Shown: positions 1 through 9,331 of the stretch, one piece after another
Layout of the letters: every line of letters begins with the position of its first letter
Numbering within the stretch: the stretch's first letter is position 1
From: Zoroaster sp. YZ-2022
Lineage: Eukaryota > Echinodermata > Asteroidea > Forcipulatida > Zoroasteridae
DNA length: 64,000 bases
Direction of reading: 5' to 3'
Assembly: GCA_029582265.1 (NCBI GenBank)
Contig: CM055823.1
Span: 8,964,821-9,028,820, forward strand
Program-made: the position numbers and the translations under genes
Notes under the pieces: generated by a model
What the model saw: only the letters and a program-made list of their open reading frames with translations
Databases searched by the model: none
Told to the model about the DNA's origin: nothing

Positions 1-332
1 AACCAGCTCCACTTTTTTGATCAATATATGTATCTGAAATGTTCAGTTTGAATATGCAATAACGTGTTTTAAATTTTTGAATACTGACAAGCCCAACCAT
101 ATTGCGAGTATGAAGCATGTGTTGAGTTTTGATTTGAACAAACTTTAAATTACGGATCAAGTTAGTTTGGAACAAATTCTTTAGGAATGAACATGGCTTT
201 GGACAACTTGGTTTCCAACCAAGATTAATATGAAATCATCTCTCTTTTTTTTTCTCTCAAACATAATTCGATGATAACTGGATCCGATCCCAGTGAATTA
301 ATTTGAGATTAATTATTTAGGGAAAAAAATTC

Positions 333-769
333 TTACCAAATCCACTTACTTATAGTCTGTACCCGATGATAGTCATGCATGTAGCAAAAAACAATAACGA
401 TGTGTGTGATCAGGCAGAAACTAGAGTGATAACAAATTGTAGGTCCTTTTTGGTGACAAATTTCTGTTTCACTTTTACGAAGCCGTTCACACGCTAATAT
501 ATATAATAATAATAATATATGCAATTTTGCAGAATTCTTTATTTTTCTTTGTCTAACAGTGTGTTCTGTCTGTTTCAAGAGACATACTATTCAAAATATC
601 TTTAACTATCCTCACTACCGGTTATTTTCAGAACCACACCAATTCTTCCAAGAAGAGATTATTACACATGGTGTTACCCATAAACCTAATCTTCTAATAT
701 CCAATCCATCATGCAAAGCTTCAAATCAAATTTAACTTGTATGGATGTATATCCATTTTGTTTTTACAG
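333..769. other. Intron-like sequence, no gene seen
   Basis: AT-rich sequence ending in a polypyrimidine-like tract and the acceptor at 766-769 that opens the next exon. The reading frames here are short and unsupported. The minus arm lacks the counterpart of roughly 136-831, so this part was lost from, or never present in, that copy. Confidence 0.5.
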
Positions 770-1075
770 AAGTAATGTCTCTCACAGGTGATCAGCCAAG
801 CCATTCTCAGGAAATCGGTCCAGTGTTGACAGATCCTTCGCAGGTTGCTGCTGACAAATGCTTTGAACATAAATCTTGAAATAAATGATGAAAGGCACAT
901 CAAACACATTTATGCCAAATTGCAATTGAAAAAGCGTCCATATAAAGATAGAACACACAAAGAACTACAGAAGTTGAACTCTTTTGAGTATGAAAAGATA
1001 TTTGAGGGCAGTCTCATTAAGTGCCTTATTTCCTGTGGCAAAGGTGGTGTAGGGAAGATTGCCCATGACTGGGCT
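770..1075 (+). pseudogene. NLR-like linker and NACHT P-loop exon, disrupted
   Basis: An acceptor (tttttacag) precedes 770. Read from the phase left by the Death-domain exon, it gives a linker with LTGDQPSHSQE, then reaches a stop. The homologous reading continues in another frame with INDERHIKHIYAKLQLKK and ends in GKGGVGK at 1037-1057, directly followed by IAHDWAVGS. This resembles the Walker A loop and following WA motif of invertebrate NACHT proteins, but the usual Ser/Thr-Thr-Leu after the Lys is missing. Relative to the minus copy, 46 bases are deleted after the sequence GACAAATG, between two ATG repeats. With the frameshift, the missing P-loop residues and a repeat inserted immediately after, this is a pseudogene fragment. 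NACHT assignment is an inference from the short motif and the Death-domain neighbour. Confidence 0.6.
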
Positions 1076-1077
1076 GT

Positions 1078-1250
1078 TGGTTCTATTGGTGTTATTTTAA
1101 CACCCCCATTTTGCAGTAGGACTAGGGCTATACACTGGTGTTCATATTTGCCCAATATGAACACTATGAAAGAATAAAGTTGACATCATTAGTGTTCTTT
1201 TACTGCAGGTTTTGCAGAGTACGGCTATGGCAATAACAACTGTATCCTAA
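1078..1250. repeat. Repeat with GTGTTAAAATAACAC motif, copy 1
   Basis: Begins within the P-loop exon with ggtgttattttaacaccc and ends near the tatggcaataacaactgtatcc sequence region. Equivalent sequence lies at 5868-6040 (inverted) and 8283-8495. The short self-complementary motif occurs more than once in each copy. It looks like a small interspersed element that has interrupted the NACHT-type exon. Confidence 0.5.
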
Positions 1251-1253
1251 TAA

Positions 1254-2570
1254 TTGATTTTTGGTAATTACCAATGGTATATTAATCCATCTACCTTTAC
1301 AGATCTTCCCATAACATCTCGGCCCCAGTCAGTCAAACATTTTAAACAGGATATATCATCAAGTAAAGTTTTGAAATGTTTGTTTGATAATCATCGTAAA
1401 GATGTATCCAGCTGTGGTTTATATCATGCATTGCATATGATTACCAACGTCTTTCTATGTACTTCAGAAAATATTGGCATCGATTGTTACTTAGGGGGGG
1501 TGGGAAACCCTGTTCGCACAGCCTCAACCCCTTCTAGGCAAAATATTTGTGGCAAAACAAATCACGAGTTAGAAAATTGAATTTTGTTTCTTGCATTAAC
1601 AAATAAATTACATGAAAACAATATTAATATATTTCAAGCCCAAAACCAGGGAAGCGTTGTGCGACCTCTTCCAATAATCTAGAACAGAAGTTTCAGTGCA
1701 CCTTTATGCTGGAGGGTGGATTTACGGGGATGGGGCAGGTGGCTTTGAGAAGTCTTTTGGGAGGCCATCTCCCCAGGATCTGCCTAGTCCCATCCCTCTG
1801 CATGAGTGATCCATGGCATAAATGTTTGATTCTCACCTATGGATTTGGGATTTTTTAAAGATGTTTTGAAAATAGTACCAAACGTTACCAAAATATTTTG
1901 TATTATATAACACACACACAGATCCATGTCATTTGTTTGGTGGAACACACATCACGTGTTATCCACTAGTTTGGCCATTGTGTCTTCACTCTAAAAGATT
2001 GTAAGATAGTACAATGAAGAGTATTTCATATACAAATCATCCTAATGGAATAGTTCCAATGTCTTTACTATTATGACGTATAGTCAGGTTCCAATTTGTA
2101 ATCCTATATAACTGTATTGATATTCATTTAAGTATAGCCCTAATGCATTTTTCCTGTTCTTTTAAGTTCATATCCACGGTCCCATCAGTGCACTAATTAT
2201 TGGTGAAGGAAAAGGCACAACTGTCAGCTTTCAGTCACAAACATCGAAAGGTAATTGGCAATGACAATTTGTTCAATAAAGGGAGTTTACACCATTGGTA
2301 ATAACTCGATTAAAAATAATTACTGAATTAAAATCAAAATCTTACTTGATGTGAAGTTGGCGATGGTACCAAACACCATGAGAAATGTTTCCATCTGATA
2401 TGCTTTAATGTTTAAAAAATAACTTGAAATGTGTTACAAAATTTGAAAGTGATCACGGCTGTGATACTTTTTCCACATTAGAATGAATGCAGAGAAATCC
2501 AAATGCATTTGCACTATTTTCTCGTTCATGACTTAATGAAATGTGTTGAAACTATATGATGCATTTACAG
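1254..2570. other. Intron-like arm sequence, no gene seen
   Basis: This stretch matches 5858-4528 in reverse complement. The segment starting ttacagATCTTCCCATAACATC near 1303 resembles the second N-terminal exon of the minus-strand copy (8162-8068: Ser/Pro-rich, RPxxS...QSV), suggesting a relic of that exon here, with a possible donor at about 1360. The sequence around 1374-1490 also recurs at 7130-7260 in reverse. Nothing else coding is recognisable; a CA microsatellite sits near 1910. Confidence 0.5.
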
Positions 2571-2819
2571 AGGTTCTAAATGCAAAACTTATCGCAAGGA
2601 TATCAAAGGACATTGGTAACTACTGGAAGTTACTAGCTGCTGAATTGGATTTCGAAGAACCAGACATTCAAACATTCGCAGCAGATGCCCCACTTAATCG
2701 AGTAGAACAGACACGAACAATGCTCAGTGAATGGGTCAGAAGAAATGCTGAGAGAGGTGATCGTGTTGCTGTGTTGATATCAGCTTTGAAAACCATTGGT
2801 CTAAATGATGTGGCATCGA
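2571..2819 (+). CDS. Death-domain exon (NLR-like gene fragment)
   Basis: A single 249-nt exon bounded by the acceptor gcatttacag and the donor gtgagtat, phase 1 at both ends, so it can be gained or lost without changing frame. It encodes about 83 residues beginning EVLNAKLIARISKDIG and including WKLLAAELDFEEPDIQ, a LSEWVRR helix and VLISALKTIGLNDVAS. The spacing of the W, the ELDF turn, the W of the fourth helix and the final L..IGL..DVA matches the Death-domain fold, an adaptor module for homotypic protein contacts in apoptosis and innate immune signalling. The exon itself is open. Its downstream partner would lie in the N gap; the linker/P-loop exon upstream at 770 belongs to the previous repeat unit. 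Confidence 0.8.
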
Positions 2820-3205
2820 GTGAGTATGGTTATATTTTCTTTTTGTTTTTAAAATGTTTTGAATTGTCAGTATGGCAATATTTATTTCCGCTAAATCGGT
2901 AATGCCAGTACACCAAAGGTTTTGCCAGTGACTGTTCTAACCAGCTCCACTTTTTTGATCAATGTATGTATCTGAAATATTAAATTTGAAGATGCAATAA
3001 TGTTTTGAATACTGACAAGCCCAACCATATTGCGAGTATGACGCATGTGTTGAGTTTTGATTTGAACAAACTTTAAATTAGGGATCAAGTTAGTTTGGAA
3101 CAAATTCTTTAGGAATGAACATGGCTTTGGACAACAATTTGAAATCTATTCTTTTTTCTCTCAAACATAATTCAATGATAACTGGATCGATCCCAGTGAA
3201 TTGAT

Positions 3206-3705
3206 NNNNNNNNNNNNNNNNNNNNNNNNNNNNNNNNNNNNNNNNNNNNNNNNNNNNNNNNNNNNNNNNNNNNNNNNNNNNNNNNNNNNNNNNNNNNNNN
3301 NNNNNNNNNNNNNNNNNNNNNNNNNNNNNNNNNNNNNNNNNNNNNNNNNNNNNNNNNNNNNNNNNNNNNNNNNNNNNNNNNNNNNNNNNNNNNNNNNNNN
3401 NNNNNNNNNNNNNNNNNNNNNNNNNNNNNNNNNNNNNNNNNNNNNNNNNNNNNNNNNNNNNNNNNNNNNNNNNNNNNNNNNNNNNNNNNNNNNNNNNNNN
3501 NNNNNNNNNNNNNNNNNNNNNNNNNNNNNNNNNNNNNNNNNNNNNNNNNNNNNNNNNNNNNNNNNNNNNNNNNNNNNNNNNNNNNNNNNNNNNNNNNNNN
3601 NNNNNNNNNNNNNNNNNNNNNNNNNNNNNNNNNNNNNNNNNNNNNNNNNNNNNNNNNNNNNNNNNNNNNNNNNNNNNNNNNNNNNNNNNNNNNNNNNNNN
3701 NNNNN
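3206..3705. other. Assembly gap (500 N)
   Basis: Exactly 500 N, a conventional value for a gap of unknown size. It falls at the junction between the plus arm and the inverted arm, so the centre of the palindrome-like structure is not sequenced. Confidence 0.98.
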
Positions 3706-3752
3706 CATTTGCCGAGAATGACTTGGTTGATCATCTGTGAGGGGCCTCGTTT
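3706..3752 (-). pseudogene. 5' part of NLR-like linker exon, cut by gap
   Basis: On the minus strand an acceptor (tttttacag, 3753-3756 on the plus strand) is followed by sequence reading TRPLTDDQPSHSRQM in the phase expected after a Death-domain exon, clearly homologous to the start of the exon at 770. It runs into the N gap, so the rest cannot be seen. It has its own substitutions and is a third copy of this exon. Confidence 0.6.
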
Positions 3753-3756
3753 CTGT

Positions 3757-4527
3757 AAAAACAAAATAATTAAACATCAATAAAATAGAAAAAGGAACAC
3801 AAACAATATAGCAACATTTGATAGTGATATACACTATGCGTGACGGTTGAGTAAATGATTTGTTTTACATTTGCCACCAAAAAGGTCTGACACTGGAAAT
3901 CACTTTCGTTTCAGGATTATTACAGCATTATCATTTTTAATGATTAAATTATTTGAACTTCACAAGTATTGAAGGGAAAGTATACCATTAGTAGACTCAT
4001 TCTGCTTTTCTGCAATTGTCATGTGAAAGTTTCAGCTCATTGCTGTGTGTTATTAATGAGAAAACAGTGAAAATGCAGTCAGAAATTACAATCTGCAAAC
4101 ACAAATACTGTAAAAGAAAAGTTTACACCTTTTGTGGTGTTCAAAAGTGTTATCCTCCTATAAACATGTTTTTTAAACATGTTTTTGTGCCTAAATTGTA
4201 AACGTGTCTTCGTGTCTAAATTCATACATGGACAAACATGTTTTGGTAAACACCACAACAAGTTTTAGCCGTTGAAGAATAAATGCAAAACATGTCCATT
4301 AAAATTACACTTGTGTTTACAGCGAATTTTATTTTAATTCTAGCATTGAATGTTGATAGTTTGTCAACAATTCAGACGTTTATAATTTGGGAATAAAACT
4401 TGACTGTTGTTTGATACCATCATTTTTACATTGAGATTTGGGAAACGGTGTATTTTACACCAATTAAATGAACAGGGTTCATATATGGAATGGAACACAT
4501 AGAGATTGTACACCATTGGTAAAATGA
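3757..4527. other. Unique AT-rich sequence, no gene seen
   Basis: Non-repeated sequence between the partial exon and the inverted arm. It includes a short near-palindrome around acatgttttttaaacatgt (about 4164-4184) and related words to 4255. Homology to the other arm begins at 4528, exactly at the acceptor that should precede a Death-domain exon. Confidence 0.5.
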
Positions 4528-5867
4528 CTGTAAATGCATCGTATAGTTTCAACACATTTCATTAAGTCATGAACGAGAAAATAGTGCAAATGCATTTGGA
4601 TTTCTCTGCATTCATTCTAATGTGGAAAAAGTATCACAGCCGTGATCACTTTCAAATTTTGTAACACATTTCAAGTTATTTTTTAAACATTAAAGCATGT
4701 CAGATGGAAACATTTCTCATGGTTGTTTGGTACCATCGCCAACTTCACATCAAGTAAGATTTTAATTTTAATTCAGTAATTATTTTTAATCGAGTTATTA
4801 CCAATGGTGTAAACTCCCTTTATTGAACAAATTGTCATTGCCAATTACCTTTCGATGTTTGTGACTGAAAGCTGACAGTTGTGCCTTTTCCTTCACCAAT
4901 AATTACTGAACTGCCAGGACCATGGATATGAACTTAAAAGAACAGGAAAAATGCATTAGGGCTATACTTAAATGAATATCAATACAGTTATATAGGATTA
5001 CAAATTGGAACCTGACTATACGTCATAATAGTAAAGACATTGGAACTATTCCATTAGGATGATTTGTATATGAAATACTCTTCATTGTACTATCTTACAA
5101 TCTTTTAGAGTGAAGACACAATGGCCAAACTAGTGGATAACACGTGATGTGTGTTCCACCAAACAAATGACATGGATCTGTGTGTGTGTTATATAATACA
5201 AAATATTTTGGTAACGTTTGGTACTATTTTCAAAACATCTTTAAAAAATCCCAAATCCATAGGTGAGAATCAAACATTTATGCCATGGATCACTCATGCA
5301 GATGGATGGACTAGGGCAGATCCTGGGGGGGGGGGGGGGGGAGATGGCCTCCCAAAAGACTTCTCAAAGCCACCTGCCCCATCCCCGTAAATCCACCCTC
5401 CAGCATAAAGGTGCACTGAAACTTCTGTTCTAGATTATTGGAAGAGGTCGCACAACGCTTCCCTGGTTTTGGGCTTGAAATGTATTAATATTGTTTTCAT
5501 GTAATTTATTTGTTAATGCAAGAAACAAAATTCAATTTTCTAACTCGTGATTTGTTTTGCCACAAATATTTTGCCTAGAAGGGGTTGAGGCTGTGCGAAC
5601 AGGGTTTTCCACCCCCCCTAAGTAACAATCGATGCCAATATTTTCTGAAGTACATAGAAAGACGTTGGTAATCATATGCAATGCATGATATAAACCACAG
5701 CTGGATACATCTTCACGATGGTTATCAAACAAACATTTCAAAACTTTCCCTGATGGTATATGCTGTTCAAAATGCGTGACTGACTGGGGCCGAGATGTTA
5801 TGGGAAGATCTGTAAAGGTAGATGGATTAATATACCATTGGTAATTACCAAAAATCAATTATTAGGA

Positions 5868-6040
5868 TACAGTTGTTATTGCCATAGCCGTACTCTGTAA
5901 AACCGGTAGTGTCAAAATAACACTAATGATGTCAACTTTATTCTTTCATAGTGTTCATATTGGGCAAATATGAACACCAGTGTATAGCCCTAGTCCTACT
6001 GCAAAATGGGGGTGTTAAAATAACACCAATGGAACCAACA
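5868..6040. repeat. Repeat with GTGTTAAAATAACAC motif, copy 2
   Basis: Inverted counterpart of the repeat at 1078-1250, again abutting the P-loop remnant. It contains ggtgttaaaataacacc near 6011 and a related motif near 5911. Confidence 0.5.
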
Positions 6041-6044
6041 GCCC

Positions 6045-6330
6045 AGTCATGGGCAATCTTCCCTACACCCCCTTTGCCACAGGAAATAAGGCACTTAATG
6101 AGACTGCCCTCAAATATCTTTTCATACTCAAAAGAGTTCAACTTCTGTAGTTCTTTGTGTGTTCTATCTTTATATGGACGCTTTTTCAATTGCAATTTGG
6201 CATAAATGTGTTTGATGTGCCTTTCATCATTTATTTCAAGATTTATGTTCAAAGCATATAGCTACCTGTCGTGTGGTAGTGTGCTTTTAATGCTGGGTTA
6301 CATTTGTCAGCAGCAACCTGCGAAGGATCT
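6045..6330 (-). pseudogene. NLR-like linker/P-loop exon, minus copy, disrupted
   Basis: Reading on the minus strand gives VAADKCNPALKAHYHTTGSY, then a stop; the continuation INDERHIKHIYAKLQLKK...GKGGVGKIAHDWAVG is in another frame. The P-loop lies at 6058-6078. The segment ALKAHYHTTGSY resembles linkers seen before NACHT domains. The normal 5' part of the exon and its acceptor have been lost: intron sequence joins directly to gatccttcgcagg. The frame break after SYM and the truncated P-loop are shared with the plus copy, so those lesions predate the duplication. Confidence 0.6.
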
Positions 6331-6579
6331 CTCAAAACTCAACACATGCTTCATACTCACAATATGGTTGGGCTTGTCAGTATTCAAAAATTTAAAACAC
6401 GTTATTGCATATATTCAAACTGAATATTTCAGATACATATATTGATCAAAAAAGTGGAGCTGGTTAGAACAGTCACTGGCAAAACCTTTGGTGTACTGGC
6501 ATTACTGATTTAGCGGAAATATATATTGCCATACTGACAATTCAAAACGTTTTAAAAACAAGAAAATCACCATACTCAC

Positions 6580-6828
6580 TCAATGCCACATCATTTAGAC
6601 CAATGGTTCTCAAAGCTGATATCAACACAGCAACACGATCATCTCTCTCAGCATTTCTTCTGACCCATTCCCTGAGCATTGTTCGTGTCTGTTCTACTTG
6701 ATTAAGTGGGGCAACTGCTGTGAATGTTTGAATGTCTGGTTCTTTGAAATCCAATTCGGCAGCTAGGAACTTCCACTTGTTGCCAATGTCCTTTGATATC
6801 CTTGCGATAAGTTTTGCATTTAGAACCT
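6580..6828 (-). CDS. Death-domain exon, minus-strand copy
   Basis: A 249-nt exon, phase 1 at both ends, with acceptor acattacag and donor gtgagtatgg on the minus strand, identical in structure to 2571-2819. The protein reads EVLNAKLIARISKDIGNKWK, a LDFKEPDIQTF segment, a LREWVRR helix and LISALRTIGLNDVALS, again a Death domain. No stop or frameshift is visible. Its two N-terminal exons may be at 8614-8688 and 8068-8162, and its 3' partner is the damaged P-loop exon at 6330-6045, so a complete NLR protein from this copy is unlikely although a Death-domain-only transcript is possible. Confidence 0.8.
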
Positions 6829-6847
6829 CTGTAATGTTACCTAACAC

Positions 6848-7290
6848 AGAAAAGTCAAATAGACATTATTCATGCCACAAGAGGATATAGCAGTGCACTT
6901 TTGGGGGTAAATACAGAATGAAATAAACGTGATTTTGACAAATTTGAGGTCAAGCAATCAACAGAGTGGTATTTTCCATAAAAGATCCCTCTTTTTTTGT
7001 CTGATGAGGTGCCTTTACTTTTAAGAAAATTTAAATAATTTCCCTCTCACATAAAGAAAAGAGTAAACTTTTCTAACTTTACATTAGAATGAATTCTTAA
7101 AATCTGAATGCATTTTCACTATTTTCACACACGTCTAAGTAGCGATTGATGCCCATGTTGTCAGAAGTACATAAAGAGACATTATTGATCATAGTGCATG
7201 CATATAAAACCACAGCTGGCTACATCACCACACTATGATTATCGAACTTCACAAAATTAACAAAATAAAGGCACTCAATATTTGTTTTTT
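6848..7290. other. Intron-like sequence, no gene seen
   Basis: AT-rich sequence upstream of the minus-strand Death-domain exon. The part 7130-7260 is a diverged inverted copy of 1374-1490 and 5740-5625. Confidence 0.5.
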
Positions 7291-7750
7291 TTAACCCTCC
7301 TATTATCAGTGTTCTTTACAAAGTGGACCCATACTTCAAAATGTCTCAACTGGGACATATTGCGGTACACACTTTCTTATCTAAAGATTAATGGCATAGC
7401 CCAAGGCTCTTCAGAGAGATGAGGTAAAGTGAAGTAGCCACCTGCTTTGTTTCATTGCAAGGCTAACTTGAAATAAACCAGTGCAGTAACTTGGGGTATA
7501 CACATACTGTGTGAAGGTCAGAACACTGTTTTTGTCCCATACCCAGGGGCATTTTGGGGTATCCATGTACCTTGCCCCACCAGTGTGGCACAGACACGCC
7601 CCCTTGGCCAAGGGGGCGTGTCCGTGCCACACTGGTGGGGCAACCATGTACCGTTCTTGTGTACAGTATGCAATATTTTGAGGCATGCATACAAAAAGCA
7701 TTGTGTACTTGGCAGGTTTTTTTTTGAGACTGCATGTATACAAGGGTTAA
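7291..7750. mobile_element. TTAA-flanked piggyBac-like MITE
   Basis: The left end reads TTAACCCTCCTATTATC and the right end, reverse complemented, TTAACCCTTGTATACATG. TTAA targets at 7291-7294 and 7747-7750 with a CCCT start are the hallmark of piggyBac-type elements. No transposase is present. It shares its left terminus type with the element at 13820-14198, and it contains a nested palindromic insertion at 7572-7643. Confidence 0.65.
7572..7643. mobile_element. 72-bp near-perfect palindrome with 9-bp TSD
   Basis: Two 36-nt arms starting TTGCCCCACCAGTGTGGCAC meet at ccttgg/ccaagg with no loop and a single A/G mismatch. The direct repeat ccatgtacc flanks it exactly (7563-7571 and 7644-7652). 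This is a complete insertion of a miniature inverted-repeat element; a 9-bp duplication is typical of Mutator-like elements. A degenerate half copy lies at 30974-31015. Confidence 0.8.
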
Positions 7751-7923
7751 GGGACAGTATTGTCACGATCAGGACAGGGCATGGAATTGGTGTCCTAGTT
7801 TAACAGAGTGACTCTGCAGCAATGTTAATATGACCTTATCATGTGGGGTATTATTTTAAGTCACTGAGTTAATCTAAAACTAGCACTCCGATTGCCCCTT
7901 TAAATGAGAACCAGAACTAAACT

Positions 7924-7985
7924 ACGATTGAGTGCAGTCAGGTCGTCTTAACATTAATACATGTAATGTACATTGATCTGTAATG
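7924..7985. repeat. Direct repeat, copy 1 (partner 9119-9176)
   Basis: The sequence around gagtgcagtcaggt and cttaacattaat recurs at 9119-9176 with a few changes, flanking the two candidate N-terminal exons. Origin unknown. Confidence 0.6.
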
Positions 7986-8067
7986 GAAGGATTCACTAGT
8001 AGTACAGGTAATTATACAAAATTGATGAATAGAAATTATTAAACATCAAACAGTATCAAACAGTATT

Positions 8068-8162
8068 TCAAACAGTATCGGATGTTGTCCGCTGTTTAGG
8101 TCGCACATCAGGATCCTGTGTGACTGACTGGCTAGGACTAGGCTGGGATGTTTCTGGACGAT
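8068..8162 (-). CDS. Possible second exon, Ser/Pro-rich N-terminus
   Basis: On the minus strand an acceptor (ttcttcag) precedes 8162. In phase with the exon at 8641-8614 it reads DRPETSQPSPSQSVTQDPD, then VRPKQRTTSDTV, then TGA at 8068-8070. A low-complexity Ser/Pro/Gln linker is a plausible N-terminus ahead of a Death domain. A relic of the same exon is seen near 1303-1360 and 5815-5755. The end of the exon is uncertain: either translation stops here or an unrecognised donor lies just before the stop. Confidence 0.4.
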
Positions 8163-8282
8163 CTGAAGAATAATTAATTTTTTGAGTAATATACATGTAT
8201 GTAACCAGACTTGACAAGATGAAAAGATGTAATTTTTTGATAGCCCATATACAACAAAAATGCTCCAAGAAGTGATGAACCC

Positions 8283-8495
8283 TACGGAGTAGGATACAGT
8301 TGGTATTGCCATATAGCCGTACTCTGTAAAACCTGTAGTGTTAAAATAACACCAATGTCAACTTTATTATTTTATGGTTTTGCCCAATATAAACACCAAC
8401 AGGTGTAGTTTTAACACCACAGTTGATACAGATAGTCCTACTCTGCAGAAATTGTGATGTTATAATAACACCAATGGTGTCAACATTATTTTGAT
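8283..8495. repeat. Repeat with GTGTTAAAATAACAC motif, copy 3
   Basis: Starts with the same aggatacagttg-type sequence as the copy at 5868 and contains at least two occurrences of the gtgttaaaataacacc motif. It lies in the proposed intron between the first two exons. Confidence 0.5.
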
Positions 8496-8613
8496 GGTGA
8501 GACCCCTTTATGCTTCAAAGTACTTAGAATCTGCACTATATTCATACTTGGATACAAATAATTTGACAAAGATAGGCACAGCGTGATCAAGTTCTATTAC
8601 CATGAATACGTAC

Positions 8614-8688
8614 CTGATTTGTCTTGGCTTGGGGTAGACATCTTTGTATCAATCTCAAACAACGCAACCCAAAGAAGCGTCACAAAAC
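8614..8688 (-). CDS. Possible first coding exon (MSTPSQDKS)
   Basis: On the minus strand an acceptor-like tttgtctcag precedes 8688, followed by a leader, an ATG at 8641-8639 reading MSTPSQDKS, and a strong donor gtacgt beginning at 8613. Phase agrees with the exon starting at 8162. If both are real, they give a Ser/Pro-rich N-terminus of an NLR-like gene whose Death-domain exon is at 6828. Based on splice-site shape and frame only. Confidence 0.4.
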
Positions 8689-9118
8689 CTGAGACAAATA
8701 AGATAACAAAGATACCTGTTCACCATGTGCCTGTGAGCTAACAATCCTCAACCCTTAATTGCCGGGCAGCAAAAAATTACCAAATCCCCATTAATCCCCC
8801 ATGACATTTTGTATAATATCTTTAGAACACTTTGTCCGATCACGCTCAAATTTTCCGACTTTCCTAACTATTCTTTTGGACCCCTCATGCCAAAACCAAC
8901 GATATTGGGTGTTCATGCTTACCAAGGCAACTATTTATTTTTGACTAGGCCCAATTAATTTGATATTCAATATGTATTTTGGGGTTTGTCGTCAACTTTC
9001 AAACGCTGGACAACATTGAGTCATGTGACCACTTCCAATGCATTCTGGGAATCCAGTATGGCCACATACTATTATTACGTTTAAATTAAACTGTTTATTT
9101 TGTTTTCTTTACTCACCG
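8689..9118. other. No gene seen
   Basis: Mixed-composition sequence upstream of the candidate first exon; it could hold the promoter of the minus-strand gene, but I see no convincing core element. Confidence 0.4.
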
Positions 9119-9331
9119 CTAGAATGAGTGCAGTCAGGTTGTCTTAACATTAATGTAATGTACATTGAACCTGTAAAGTTCAGTTGTGTGTCTGCATACA
9201 ACACAGTACACACAGTTAGCTTTGTTCACTGTGTCGTTATTAAACGAGAAAATAATGAATACGCCTTGTGTTATTTATTTATTTATTTATTTATTTTTAT
9301 GGGGTTTAAGGAGTTTGTTACATGTACTATA

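Larger units (their letters stand above)
1..3205. repeat. Plus-oriented arm of NLR-fragment inverted duplication
   Basis: This block holds, in order, intron-like sequence, a linker/P-loop exon (770 on) and a Death-domain exon (2571-2819), then from 2939 starts again with the same sequence found at position 1, so it is slightly more than one period of a tandem unit of about 2.9 kb. The same sequence returns in reverse orientation between 6470 and 4528. The left end of the window cuts the unit and the right end runs into the N gap. By eye the copies are close but carry many indels. Confidence 0.8.
4528..6470. repeat. Minus-oriented arm of NLR-fragment duplication
   Basis: Reverse complement of plus-arm sequence: 5858-4528 matches 1254-2570 and 6465-6335 matches 1-135. 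Compared with the plus arm it lacks the counterpart of about 136-831, keeps 46 bases deleted there, and has a longer G run near 5326. Together with the Death-domain exon at 6828-6580 the minus-strand order is Death domain, linker/P-loop, then intron-like sequence, the same order as in the plus arm. Confidence 0.8.

Noticed and set aside
1254..1580. 108-codon frame, repeated at 5532-5858 as a conserved protein
   Set aside because: The two are copies of the same duplicated DNA, so similarity is not evidence of selection; part of it looks like a relic N-terminal exon and the rest intron.
3090..3834. Open frames through 3206-3705
   Set aside because: They run through 500 N and carry no information.
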